DNA of 9,262 nt from contig JANXTP010000376.1 in NCBI GenBank assembly GCA_025352345.1, forward strand, positions 1 to 9,262, in the 5' to 3' direction. This document shows, in pieces, positions 1 through 6,179 of this stretch. Positions within the stretch are counted from its first letter, which is position 1, and each line of letters opens with the position of its first letter. The position numbers were made by a program, and so were the translations under genes. Origin of the DNA: Burkholderiales bacterium. Lineage in GTDB: Bacteria > Pseudomonadota > Gammaproteobacteria > Burkholderiales > Burkholderiaceae_C. The notes under the pieces are model-generated. The model was given only the letters and a program-made list of their open reading frames with translations. It did not search any database and had not been told where the DNA came from.

Positions 1-1
1 G

Positions 2-109
2 AACGGCAAGCCGCCGCGGGCACCGAAGGACTGGACGCCGTCGTCCAGCCGCCCGAACGGCGGCCCGCAAGCCCCGTTGTCATCGGACAGCGCACCTGCT
101 GCTGCTTGA
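2..109 (+). CDS. ftsH: FtsH ATP-dependent zinc metalloprotease, C-terminal end (partial)
   Basis: The reading frame starting at base 2 is open from the window edge and ends at TGA 107-109, giving 35 residues that begin NGKPPRAPKDW and end in a Pro/Ser/Gly/Ala-rich tail finishing SAPAAA. A short R/KPPRxPKDW motif followed by a low-complexity tail is how I remember the C-terminus of betaproteobacterial FtsH, the hexameric inner-membrane AAA+ protease that degrades membrane proteins and regulatory proteins. None of the catalytic domains lies in the window, so the call rests on the tail motif and on gene order: ftsH directly before folP and glmM is conserved in many proteobacteria, including E. 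coli. The tail is disordered and poorly conserved. Another proline-rich protein end cannot be excluded from these 35 residues alone. Confidence 0.72.
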   Translation, partial: NGKPPRAPKDWTPSSSRPNGGPQAPLSSDSAPAAA

Positions 110-130
110 CGGCCACTGATCATCTTTCCA

Positions 131-150
131 CGGGGCTTCGGCCCCGTTTT
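131..150 (+). terminator. Intrinsic terminator after ftsH
   Basis: A perfect 6-bp GC stem (CGGGGC at 131-136, GCCCCG at 141-146) closes a TTCG tetraloop and is followed directly by TTTT (147-150). It starts 21 bases after the ftsH stop. The UUCG loop on a C-G-rich stem is an unusually stable RNA hairpin, so this is a credible rho-independent terminator. The T-run is short, so some read-through into folP is likely. Confidence 0.8.
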
Positions 151-199
151 CACTGGCGCTGTCTTATCAGACGCCTAACGGTGTCGATCTCAGCATTCC

Positions 200-1057
200 A
201 TGCTCTGGCAAACCACGCACCATCGGATCGATCTGTCCGTGCCCAAGGTCATGGGCATCGTCAACATGACGCCCGACTCCTTCTCGGACGGGGGGCAGTT
301 CGCCAGTTCGTCTGCGGCCATTGAGCACTGCCGGAGACTGATCGACGAAGGTGCTGACATCCTCGACATCGGCGGTGAGTCGAGCCGGCCGGGTGCCGAT
401 CCGGTGTCGCTGGAAGAAGAGCGTCGCCGGGTTCTGCCGGTGCTCGAAGCGGTGCTCGCCATGGGACACCCGGTGTCGATTGACACCACCAAACCGGCCT
501 TGATGTCCGAAGCTCTGGCGCTCGGCGTTGACATCGTCAACGATATCCATGCCCTGCAGGTGCCGGGTGCGCTCGACGTGGTGGCTGAGCATCCGAGTTG
601 TGGCGTTTGCCTGATGCACATGCAAGGCGATCCGCCATCGATGCAGTCGCATCCCGGCTACACCGACGTGGTGGCCGAAGTCCGGTCGATGCTGCAAGGC
701 CGGGTGAATGCGCTGTTGGCTCGCGGTGTTGTCGCCGATCGCCTCGTGATTGATCCTGGCATCGGCTTCGGCAAAACGATTGAACACAACGTCGAATTGC
801 TGCGCCGGCAGCGAGAATTGCTGGCGCCCGGTCGTCCCTTGCTGGTCGGCTGGTCGCGCAAGTCGTCACTGGGCGCGCTGACCGGGCGTGCCGTCGGTGA
901 CCGCCTGTCCGCCAGCCTGGCGGCCGCCTTGGCTTCGGTGGCGCACGGTGCCAGCATCGTCCGTGTGCACGATGTGGCTGCCACGGTCGATGCATTGAAA
1001 GTTTGGCGCGCGGCCGGCTTGCCGATAACACCGGCTACGCTTGATGAATTGCGATGA
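200..1057 (+). CDS. folP: Dihydropteroate synthase
   Basis: This 285-residue cytosolic TIM-barrel enzyme joins 6-hydroxymethyl-7,8-dihydropterin pyrophosphate to p-aminobenzoate to give dihydropteroate in folate synthesis; it is the sulfonamide target. The first family signature, MGIVNMTPDSFSDGG, is at residues 18-32 and supplies the metal/diphosphate-binding Asn22. Further binding-site residues are Asp95 (SIDTTKP), Asn114 (IVNDI), Asp185 (VIDPGIGFGK), Lys221 (WSRKS), Arg255 and His257 (VRVHD). These positions are the same as, or within one of, the E. coli enzyme, and the length is normal. The start is firm: a frame stop TAA lies at 176-178 and ATG 200 is the only start codon after it. No good ribosome-binding site is visible. 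The gene lies 49 bases beyond the ftsH terminator and 13 bases before glmM, so folP-glmM probably form one transcript. No convincing folP promoter was found between 151 and 199. Confidence 0.97.
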   Translation: MLWQTTHHRIDLSVPKVMGIVNMTPDSFSDGGQFASSSAAIEHCRRLIDEGADILDIGGESSRPGADPVSLEEERRRVLPVLEAVLAMGHPVSIDTTKPALMSEALALGVDIVNDIHALQVPGALDVVAEHPSCGVCLMHMQGDPPSMQSHPGYTDVVAEVRSMLQGRVNALLARGVVADRLVIDPGIGFGKTIEHNVELLRRQRELLAPGRPLLVGWSRKSSLGALTGRAVGDRLSASLAAALASVAHGASIVRVHDVAATVDALKVWRAAGLPITPATLDELR

Positions 1058-1070
1058 GAGCGCAGCAACC

Positions 1071-2402
1071 ATGACCAGAGTTCATTTCGGTACCGATGGC
1101 ATCCGCGGCACCGTCGGTCAGTCGCCGATCACGCCGGATTTCATGTTGAAGCTCGGCCATTCGGTCGGCCGGGTGCTGAAGGCCTCAGACCCCAAGCCGA
1201 CCGTGCTGATCGGCAAGGACACGCGCATCTCGGGGTACATGATCGAGTCGGCGCTGGAAGCCGGTTTTGCCTCGGCGGGTGTCGATGTGCTGCTGACTGG
1301 GCCTCTGCCCACGCCGGGTATCGCCTACCTGACGCGTGCCCTGCGGTTGAACCTGGGCGTGGTCATCAGTGCATCGCACAACCCGTTTGCAGACAACGGC
1401 ATCAAGTTCTTCTCGGCGCGCGGTGAGAAGCTGCCCGATGAGTGGGAGTCGCTCGTCGAGGCCTCGCTCGAGCAAGCTCCGCAGTGGGTCGCTTCTGCCA
1501 GCCTGGGCAAGGCCCGCAAGCTGGAGGATGCACGCGGACGCTACATCGAGTTCTGCAAAAGCACCTTCGGCGGCGAGATGTCGCTCAAGGGTCTGAAGAT
1601 CGTCGTCGATGCCGCCCACGGTGCGGCTTATCACGTGGCGCCGGCGGTGTTCCACGAACTCGGCGCCGAAGTCGTTGCCATCGGCTGCAGTCCGGATGGC
1701 ATCAACATCAACGCGGGGTTCGGCGCCACCGCGCCAGCGGCCCTGGTTCAAGCGGTCAAGGAACACCGCGCCGACTACGGCATCGCGCTCGATGGCGACG
1801 CCGACCGCCTGCAACTGGTCGATGCGGCAGGCCGCCTGTACAACGGTGATGAACTGCTCTATGTGATGGTGACGGATCGTCTGGCGCAAGGTCAGGCCGT
1901 GCCGGGCGTGGTGGGCACCTTGATGACCAACCTCGCGGTGGAGTCCGCGCTGCGCCAACTCGGGGTCGGTCTGGTGCGTGCCCGCGTCGGCGATCGTTAT
2001 GTCCTCGAAGGCCTGCTGGCCCGTGGCTGGAACCTCGGGGGAGAAGGCTCTGGCCACCTGCTGGCGCTCGACCGACACACCACCGGTGACGGCATCATCA
2101 GCGCGCTGCAGGTGCTGCAGGCGGTGTGCCGTAGTGGGGTGGCGCTGGCCGATCAGCTGCGCTCGGTCACGCTGCTGCCGCAGGTGATGATCAACGTGCG
2201 CTTGCGCGAGGGGCTGGACTGGAAGGCACACGACCCCTTGCACCGTGCCCAGCGTGAGATCGAGGCCGAGCTGGGCAGCTCGGGTCGCATCCTGATCCGT
2301 CCGTCGGGCACCGAGCCCTTGCTGCGGGTGATGGTCGAGGCCCGTGACCCGCAGGTGGCATCCCACTGTGCGCAACGACTTGCCCAGACCCTTGAGGGCT
2401 GA
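1071..2402 (+). CDS. glmM: Phosphoglucosamine mutase
   Basis: The 443-residue cytosolic enzyme interconverts glucosamine-6-phosphate and glucosamine-1-phosphate, a step toward UDP-N-acetylglucosamine for peptidoglycan and LPS. The N-terminus FGTDGIRG (residues 6-13) is the family hallmark. The catalytic phosphoserine is Ser102 in ISASHNPFADNGIKFF, the Mg-binding loop DGDADR gives Asp241, Asp243 and Asp245, and the C-terminal phosphate-binding loop RPSGTEPLLRVMVE begins at Arg410. Domain order and length match E. coli GlmM (445 residues). I chose ATG 1071 because MTRVHFGTDGIRG fits the family start and GAGAG sits about 10 bases upstream. An in-frame ATG at 1044 would add nine residues and overlap the folP stop. 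The gene is convergent with the fasciclin gene, with only 15 bases between stop codons. Confidence 0.97.
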   Translation: MTRVHFGTDGIRGTVGQSPITPDFMLKLGHSVGRVLKASDPKPTVLIGKDTRISGYMIESALEAGFASAGVDVLLTGPLPTPGIAYLTRALRLNLGVVISASHNPFADNGIKFFSARGEKLPDEWESLVEASLEQAPQWVASASLGKARKLEDARGRYIEFCKSTFGGEMSLKGLKIVVDAAHGAAYHVAPAVFHELGAEVVAIGCSPDGININAGFGATAPAALVQAVKEHRADYGIALDGDADRLQLVDAAGRLYNGDELLYVMVTDRLAQGQAVPGVVGTLMTNLAVESALRQLGVGLVRARVGDRYVLEGLLARGWNLGGEGSGHLLALDRHTTGDGIISALQVLQAVCRSGVALADQLRSVTLLPQVMINVRLREGLDWKAHDPLHRAQREIEAELGSSGRILIRPSGTEPLLRVMVEARDPQVASHCAQRLAQTLEG

Positions 2403-2417
2403 GCAAGCCTCACGACC

Positions 2418-2903
2418 TCACTTCTTGGCCTGGGGGATCAGCACCTGGTCGATGATGTGCACCACGCCGTTGGAGGCGTCGACGTCGGCCGTGGTCACCA
2501 CCGCGTTCTCCACCGTCACGAAGTTGCCGGAGCGGTACAGCGACACCGGTGTGCCTTGCACCGTCGTGACCGGACCGTTCTTGACATCAGCCGAGGTCAC
2601 TTTCCCGGGCACGACGTGGTACGTCAACACCGAGATCAGCAACGCCTTGTCTTTTGACAGCGCCTCCAGCGTCTTGGCCGGTACGGCCTTGAAGGCCTCG
2701 TCGGTCGGCGCGAACACCGTGTAGGGCCCGGGTTCCTTCAGCGTCTCGGTCAAGCCAGCGTCGTTGATCAATTTCGTCAGCGTCGACAGCTGCGGGGTGG
2801 CGGCGGTGGTGTCGCTGATCGTCATCGGTGCTGGCGGCGTCGCGCAGCCACTCAACGCCACGGCCAACAGCACGCTGCTCAGCAGCAATTTGCTTATCTT
2901 CAT
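2418..2903 (-). CDS. Fasciclin (FAS1) domain lipoprotein
   Basis: The gene encodes 161 residues. Residues 1-20 form a lipoprotein signal: a short Lys-containing N-region, a hydrophobic core, and lipobox LSGC with the lipidated Cys20. Ala at +2 suggests outer-membrane sorting by the E. coli rule. After a Pro/Thr-rich linker, a single FAS1 domain occupies about residues 38-157, with YTVFAPTDEAF (61-71), YHVVPGKV (95-102) and a closing NGVVHIIDQVLIP (145-157). FAS1 domains mediate adhesion and matrix contacts in many organisms; the bacterial role and ligand are largely unknown, so no specific function is claimed. The start at 2903 is set by the lipoprotein signal and an AGGAG (2911-2915, read on the minus strand) 7 bases upstream; the frame is open further to 3026, but that extension would bury the signal peptide. 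The gene is convergent with glmM and divergent from pstS. A Pho-box-like array lies upstream. Confidence 0.93.
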   Translation of the reverse strand: MKISKLLLSSVLLAVALSGCATPPAPMTISDTTAATPQLSTLTKLINDAGLTETLKEPGPYTVFAPTDEAFKAVPAKTLEALSKDKALLISVLTYHVVPGKVTSADVKNGPVTTVQGTPVSLYRSGNFVTVENAVVTTADVDASNGVVHIIDQVLIPQAKK

Positions 2904-2992
2904 CGGGTAACTCCTGCGTGTGTGCGGGGAAAGAACAACGCGACGGACGCACGTTGCAGACTCGGAACCGACGCTGAAGTTATTGGAAATTT

Positions 2993-3032
2993 GTGACGTA
3001 TCGATGAATTCAATATGACGATGCACTGAGCG
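2993..3032 (-). promoter_or_regulatory. Putative Pho-box array facing the fasciclin gene
   Basis: Read on the minus strand, four 7-mers follow each other at exact 11-base spacing with 4-base spacers: CGCTCAG (3032-3026), TCGTCAT (3021-3015), AATTCAT (3010-3004) and ACGTCAC (2999-2993). All four carry TCA at positions 4-6, as in the E. coli PhoB half-site CTGTCAT/C. Ten bases past the last repeat lies TAACTT (2982-2977), a weak -10 at the same spacing as in the pstS promoter. The predicted transcript would start near 2970, leaving a leader of roughly 67 bases. The second and fourth repeats are good matches; the others are weak. PhoB control of the fasciclin gene is inferred from these matches. 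Confidence 0.55.
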
Positions 3033-3069
3033 ATGACTTGGCGTGCGTACACGCCTGTCTCAGACTTTT

Positions 3070-3114
3070 TTGTTGAGAGATCGTCACGTGAATGTCACAC
3101 AAGGCTCATAGAGT
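3070..3114 (+). promoter_or_regulatory. Pho box and promoter of pstS
   Basis: Two strong PhoB half-sites, TCGTCAC (3081-3087) and ATGTCAC (3092-3098), are separated by GTGA, giving the 11-base repeat expected of a Pho box (CTGTCAT-4-CTGTCAT/C). Weaker repeats continue in phase on both sides: TTGTTGA (3070-3076) and GGCTCAT (3103-3109). Ten bases after the strong pair is TAGAGT (3109-3114), a reasonable -10, so the PhoB site takes the place of the -35 as in known PhoB-activated promoters. Transcription would begin near 3121, about 44 bases before the pstS start. Confidence 0.82.
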
Positions 3115-3164
3115 GAGGCTAACTTTTGTTCACAGCCCCCAACGGGCACAGAAAGGTTTTGACC

Positions 3165-4202
3165 ATGACTTTCCCGCTGAATCGTGTTGCTTGTCTCTCG
3201 ATGGCATTGATGACCATCGCAGGCGCGTCATTTGCGCAAGACATCACCGGGGCGGGTGCCAGCTTCCCCGCGCCGCTGTATGCGAAATGGGCAGACGCTT
3301 ACAACAAGGCCACCGGCGCGCGGGTCAATTACCAGTCGGTCGGATCGGGGGCGGGCATCAAGCAGATTCGCGCCAAGACCGTCGATTTCGGCGCGTCGGA
3401 CATGCCGCTGAAAGATGAGGACCTTGCCAAAGACGGCATGGTGCAATTCCCGACCGTGATCGGCGGCGTGGTGCCAGTGGTCAACATCAAGGGCATCGCC
3501 CCAGGGCAGATCAAGCTCACCGGGCAGGTGCTCGGCGACATCTACCTCGGCAAGATCACCAAGTGGAATGACGCAGCGCTGACTGCGCTGAACCCGGGTG
3601 TTCCGCTGCCCGATGAGGCCATCTCGGTGGTGCGTCGCGCCGATGGTTCGGGCACCAGCTTCATCTTCACCAACTACCTGTCTAAGGCCAATCCGGAGTG
3701 GAAGGCCAAAGTGGGTGAAGGCACGGCGGTGAACTGGCCGACCGATGCGGGCGGCAAGGGCAACGAGGGCGTCGCTGCCTTCGTCACCCGCCTCCCTAAT
3801 TCCATCGGCTACGTCGAGTACGCCTACGTCAAGCAGAACAAGATGACCTACACCCAACTGAAGAACCAGGCGGGCACCTTCGTCAGCCCCGACGACGTCA
3901 ACTTCAAGGCCGCTGCGGCTGGTGCCGACTGGACCAAGAGCTTCTACCAGGTGCTGACCGATCAGCCGGGCAAGGACGCCTGGCCCCTGACCGGTGCGAC
4001 CTTCATCATGATGCACAAGTCGCAGGACAAGCCGGTCCAGGCCTCGAACTCGCTGAAGTTCTTCGAATGGGGCTACAGCAGCGGCGACAAGATGGCCGCC
4101 GATCTGGAATATGTGCCCTTGCCTGACGCCGTCAAGGCGCTGGTGCGCAATCAGTGGGCTGACATCAAGGATTCTGCCGGCAAGGCCATCGCCTACAAGT
4201 GA
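3165..4202 (+). CDS. pstS: Phosphate ABC transporter substrate-binding protein PstS
   Basis: This 345-residue periplasmic protein binds inorganic phosphate and delivers it to the PstCAB complex. Residues 1-24 are a Sec signal peptide ending ASFA, with cleavage predicted before Gln25. Mature features follow the E. coli protein closely: TGAGASFPAPLYAKWADAY at the new N-terminus, a GSGAG loop (60-64), VDFGASDMP (73-81) with the phosphate-contacting Asp79, and RRADGSGTSF (157-166), which carries the Arg/Ser/Gly/Thr phosphate ligands. Length is normal (E. coli 346). The frame extends upstream to 3126, but ATG 3165 is preferred because it begins a proper signal peptide and has GAAAGG (3151-3156) 8 bases ahead. 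The gene is driven by the Pho box upstream and is followed at once by a strong inverted repeat that separates it from pstC. Confidence 0.97.
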   Translation: MTFPLNRVACLSMALMTIAGASFAQDITGAGASFPAPLYAKWADAYNKATGARVNYQSVGSGAGIKQIRAKTVDFGASDMPLKDEDLAKDGMVQFPTVIGGVVPVVNIKGIAPGQIKLTGQVLGDIYLGKITKWNDAALTALNPGVPLPDEAISVVRRADGSGTSFIFTNYLSKANPEWKAKVGEGTAVNWPTDAGGKGNEGVAAFVTRLPNSIGYVEYAYVKQNKMTYTQLKNQAGTFVSPDDVNFKAAAAGADWTKSFYQVLTDQPGKDAWPLTGATFIMMHKSQDKPVQASNSLKFFEWGYSSGDKMAADLEYVPLPDAVKALVRNQWADIKDSAGKAIAYK

Positions 4203-4203
4203 T

Positions 4204-4237
4204 GGAACTGCCGACAGCCAAGGCTGTCGGCAGTTCC
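4204..4237 (+). repeat. Perfect 16-bp inverted repeat between pstS and pstC
   Basis: GGAACTGCCGACAGCC (4204-4219) and its exact reverse complement (4222-4237) flank AA, and the repeat begins one base after the pstS stop codon. In RNA it would form a very stable hairpin with the top pairs opened into a small loop. No T-run follows (the next bases are CGCCGGACCT), so it is not a classical terminator. The most economical reading is a 3'-end stabiliser or partial attenuator that keeps binding-protein mRNA more abundant than the permease mRNA, as described for binding-protein genes in other ABC operons. That role is inferred; the perfect dyad is directly visible. Confidence 0.85.
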
Positions 4238-4335
4238 CGCCGGACCTCGCTCAGTCTGCGTACCCTGGAGAAATCGTGGCCGCTACACTCCCCGCCTCTC
4301 CCTACGACAACAAGAACATGGAACGGTCCGACCCG

Positions 4336-5295
4336 ATGGACAGGCCTCCCGAGGAGCGTCGGTCGTCTCCGTGGATCGACAAGGTGTTTTCGGCAGCGGC
4401 ACATGGTGCCGCGCTGCTGACGTTGGCGCTGTTGGTCGGCATCATCGGCTCCCTGGTAGCGGGTGCCTGGCCGGCCATCTCCAAGTACGGTCTGAGCTTC
4501 CTGTGGCGCAGCGAGTGGGACCCGGTCCAGGAGAATTTCGGCGGGCTGGTGATGATCTACGGCACGCTGATGACCTCGTTCATCGCGCTGCTGATCGCGG
4601 TGCCGGTCAGTTTCGGTGTCGCGCTGTTTCTGACCGAACTGTCGCCGAACTGGTTGCGCCGGCCACTGGGTGTCGCGGTCGAATTGCTGGCCGCGGTGCC
4701 GTCGATCGTCTACGGCATGTGGGGCTTGCTGGTGTTCAGCCCAGTGCTGTCGACCTACGTCCAGCAGCCGCTGCAAAAGCTGCTGGTCAATGTGCCGGTG
4801 CTGCGCGAACTGGTGTCGGGCGCACCGGTGGGCATCGGCATCTTGTCGGCCGGCATCATCCTCGCGATCATGATCATTCCGTTCATCGCCTCGGTGATGC
4901 GCGATGTGTTTGAGATCACCCCAGCGATGTTGAAGGAGTCGGCCTACGCACTCGGCTCGACGACCTGGGAAGTGGTGTTCAAGATCGTGCTGCCATACAC
5001 CAAGACCGGCGTGATCGGCGGCATCATGCTGGGCTTGGGGCGTGCCATCGGCGAGACGATGGCGGTGACCTTCGTGATCGGCAACTTCAACCAGCTCAAC
5101 AGCCTGTCGCTGTTTGAGGCGGCCAACAGCATCACCTCGGCACTGGCCAACGAATTCGCCGAGGCCGGAGAGGGCTTGCATCAAGCCTCGTTGATCTACC
5201 TCGGGCTGGTGCTGTTCTTCATTACATTCGTCATCCTGTCGCTGTCCAAGCTGCTGCTGGCGCGACTGCGCAAGAACGAGGGCAGCCGGTCATGA
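4336..5295 (+). CDS. pstC: Phosphate ABC transporter permease PstC
   Basis: This inner-membrane permease pairs with PstA to form the phosphate channel. Six hydrophobic segments lie at about residues 22-45, 70-98, 108-135, 163-187, 224-248 and 284-308. The ABC permease EAA loop, where PstB docks, runs from Glu201 (ESAYALG) to Pro220 (IVLP), followed by GRAIGETMAV with the conserved Arg236 and Glu240. ATG 4336 gives 319 residues, the E. coli length, and begins just before the conserved PWIDKVF region; only a weak GGA precedes it. In-frame alternatives are ATG 4318 (325 residues, no clear ribosome-binding site) and GTG 4276 (339 residues, GGAG 5 bases upstream), so the start is uncertain. Its stop overlaps the pstA start (ATGA), implying translational coupling. 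Confidence 0.95.
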   Translation: MDRPPEERRSSPWIDKVFSAAAHGAALLTLALLVGIIGSLVAGAWPAISKYGLSFLWRSEWDPVQENFGGLVMIYGTLMTSFIALLIAVPVSFGVALFLTELSPNWLRRPLGVAVELLAAVPSIVYGMWGLLVFSPVLSTYVQQPLQKLLVNVPVLRELVSGAPVGIGILSAGIILAIMIIPFIASVMRDVFEITPAMLKESAYALGSTTWEVVFKIVLPYTKTGVIGGIMLGLGRAIGETMAVTFVIGNFNQLNSLSLFEAANSITSALANEFAEAGEGLHQASLIYLGLVLFFITFVILSLSKLLLARLRKNEGSRS

Positions 5296-6161
5296 GCACC
5301 GACAATGCATTGCAGGTTTCACGCCTCGCCAGACACCGCAGCCGCAAGACCGTCAACGCGGTGGCGATGGTGCTGTGCATGAGCGCCATGGCCTTCGGCC
5401 TGTTCTGGCTGGCGTGGATCCTGATCGAAACCGTGCGCCTGGGCATCGGCGGCTTGACGCTGTCGATCTTCACCGAAATGACGCCACCGCCGCAGGCGGA
5501 AACCGGTGGTTTGCTGAATGCCGTCTTCGGCTCGCTGGTGATGGTGACGCTCGCCACCCTGCTTGGCACGCCAATCGGCGTGATGGCGGGTGTGTACCTC
5601 GCTGAGTACGGTCAAAAGACCTGGCTGGGCAACACGACCCGGTTCATCAACGACATCCTGCTGTCGGCGCCGTCGATCGTCATCGGCCTGTTCATCTACA
5701 CCGTGGTGGTGGCGCCGATGAAGTCGTTCTCGGGTTTTGCGGGTGTGCTGGCGCTGGCCCTGATCGTGATCCCGGTGGTCATCCGCACGACCGAGAACAT
5801 GCTGTCGTTGATTCCCTCTGCGCTGCGCGAGGCGGCCTATGCGCTGGGCACGCCGAAGTGGAAGGTCATCCTGGCCATCACCTTGAAATCCGCGCGGGCC
5901 GGCGTGATCACTGGTGTGCTGCTGGCAGTGGCGCGCATTGCGGGTGAAACCGCGCCGCTGCTGTTCACCGCGCTGTCGAACCAGTTCTGGTCCTCCAGCC
6001 TGGGGCAGCCGATGGCGAGCCTGCCGGTCACCATCTTCAAGTTCGCACTCAGTCCCTATGAAAACTGGCAGAAGTTGGCCTGGGCCGGGGTGTTCCTGAT
6101 CACGCTCGGGGTGCTGACATTGAACATCCTCGCACGCGTGCTGTTCCGCAACAAGAGCTGA
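5292..6161 (+). CDS. pstA: Phosphate ABC transporter permease PstA
   Basis: The second half of the membrane channel, 289 residues. An Arg/Lys-rich cytoplasmic N-terminus (residues 10-19) precedes the first membrane segment (about 22-48). More segments follow at about 74-102, 120-142, 147-165, 203-226 and near the C-terminus. The EAA loop starts at Glu180 (REAAYALGTPKWKV), and the conserved ARIAGETAPLLFTA segment carries Arg215 and Glu219, the counterpart of GRAIGE in PstC. The ATG sits inside the pstC stop (ATGA overlap), so no separate ribosome-binding site is required. pstB follows after 18 bases. Length and topology are ordinary for the family. Confidence 0.96.
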   Translation: MSTDNALQVSRLARHRSRKTVNAVAMVLCMSAMAFGLFWLAWILIETVRLGIGGLTLSIFTEMTPPPQAETGGLLNAVFGSLVMVTLATLLGTPIGVMAGVYLAEYGQKTWLGNTTRFINDILLSAPSIVIGLFIYTVVVAPMKSFSGFAGVLALALIVIPVVIRTTENMLSLIPSALREAAYALGTPKWKVILAITLKSARAGVITGVLLAVARIAGETAPLLFTALSNQFWSSSLGQPMASLPVTIFKFALSPYENWQKLAWAGVFLITLGVLTLNILARVLFRNKS

Positions 6162-6179
6162 CAACCGGAGGCCTGCACC

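Noticed and set aside
1044..1070. ATG 1044 as the glmM start, overlapping the end of folP
   Set aside because: The nine extra residues do not fit the family N-terminus, and ATG 1071 gives the usual start with GAGAG upstream.
2394..2411. Bulged hairpin (GAGGGCT / AGCCTC) spanning the glmM stop, considered as a terminator between the convergent genes
   Set aside because: The stem is short with a bulge, and neither strand has a T-run after it.
2904..3026. Upstream extension of the fasciclin reading frame giving 202 residues
   Set aside because: It would place the lipoprotein signal internally and lacks a ribosome-binding site, whereas the start at 2903 has AGGAG at good distance. The extension also overlaps the putative Pho-box region.
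3055..3061. CTGTCTC as an additional PhoB half-site upstream of pstS
   Set aside because: It lies 15 bases from the next repeat, out of the 11-base phase, with no partner.
3165..3236. PstS as a lipoprotein through Cys10 in its signal peptide
   Set aside because: The residues before it (RVA) do not form a lipobox and the Cys precedes the hydrophobic core; ASFA followed by Gln25 is an ordinary signal peptidase I site.
4284..4289. TACACT as a -10 for a separate pstC promoter
   Set aside because: No acceptable -35 lies 16-18 bases upstream and no Pho half-site pair is nearby.
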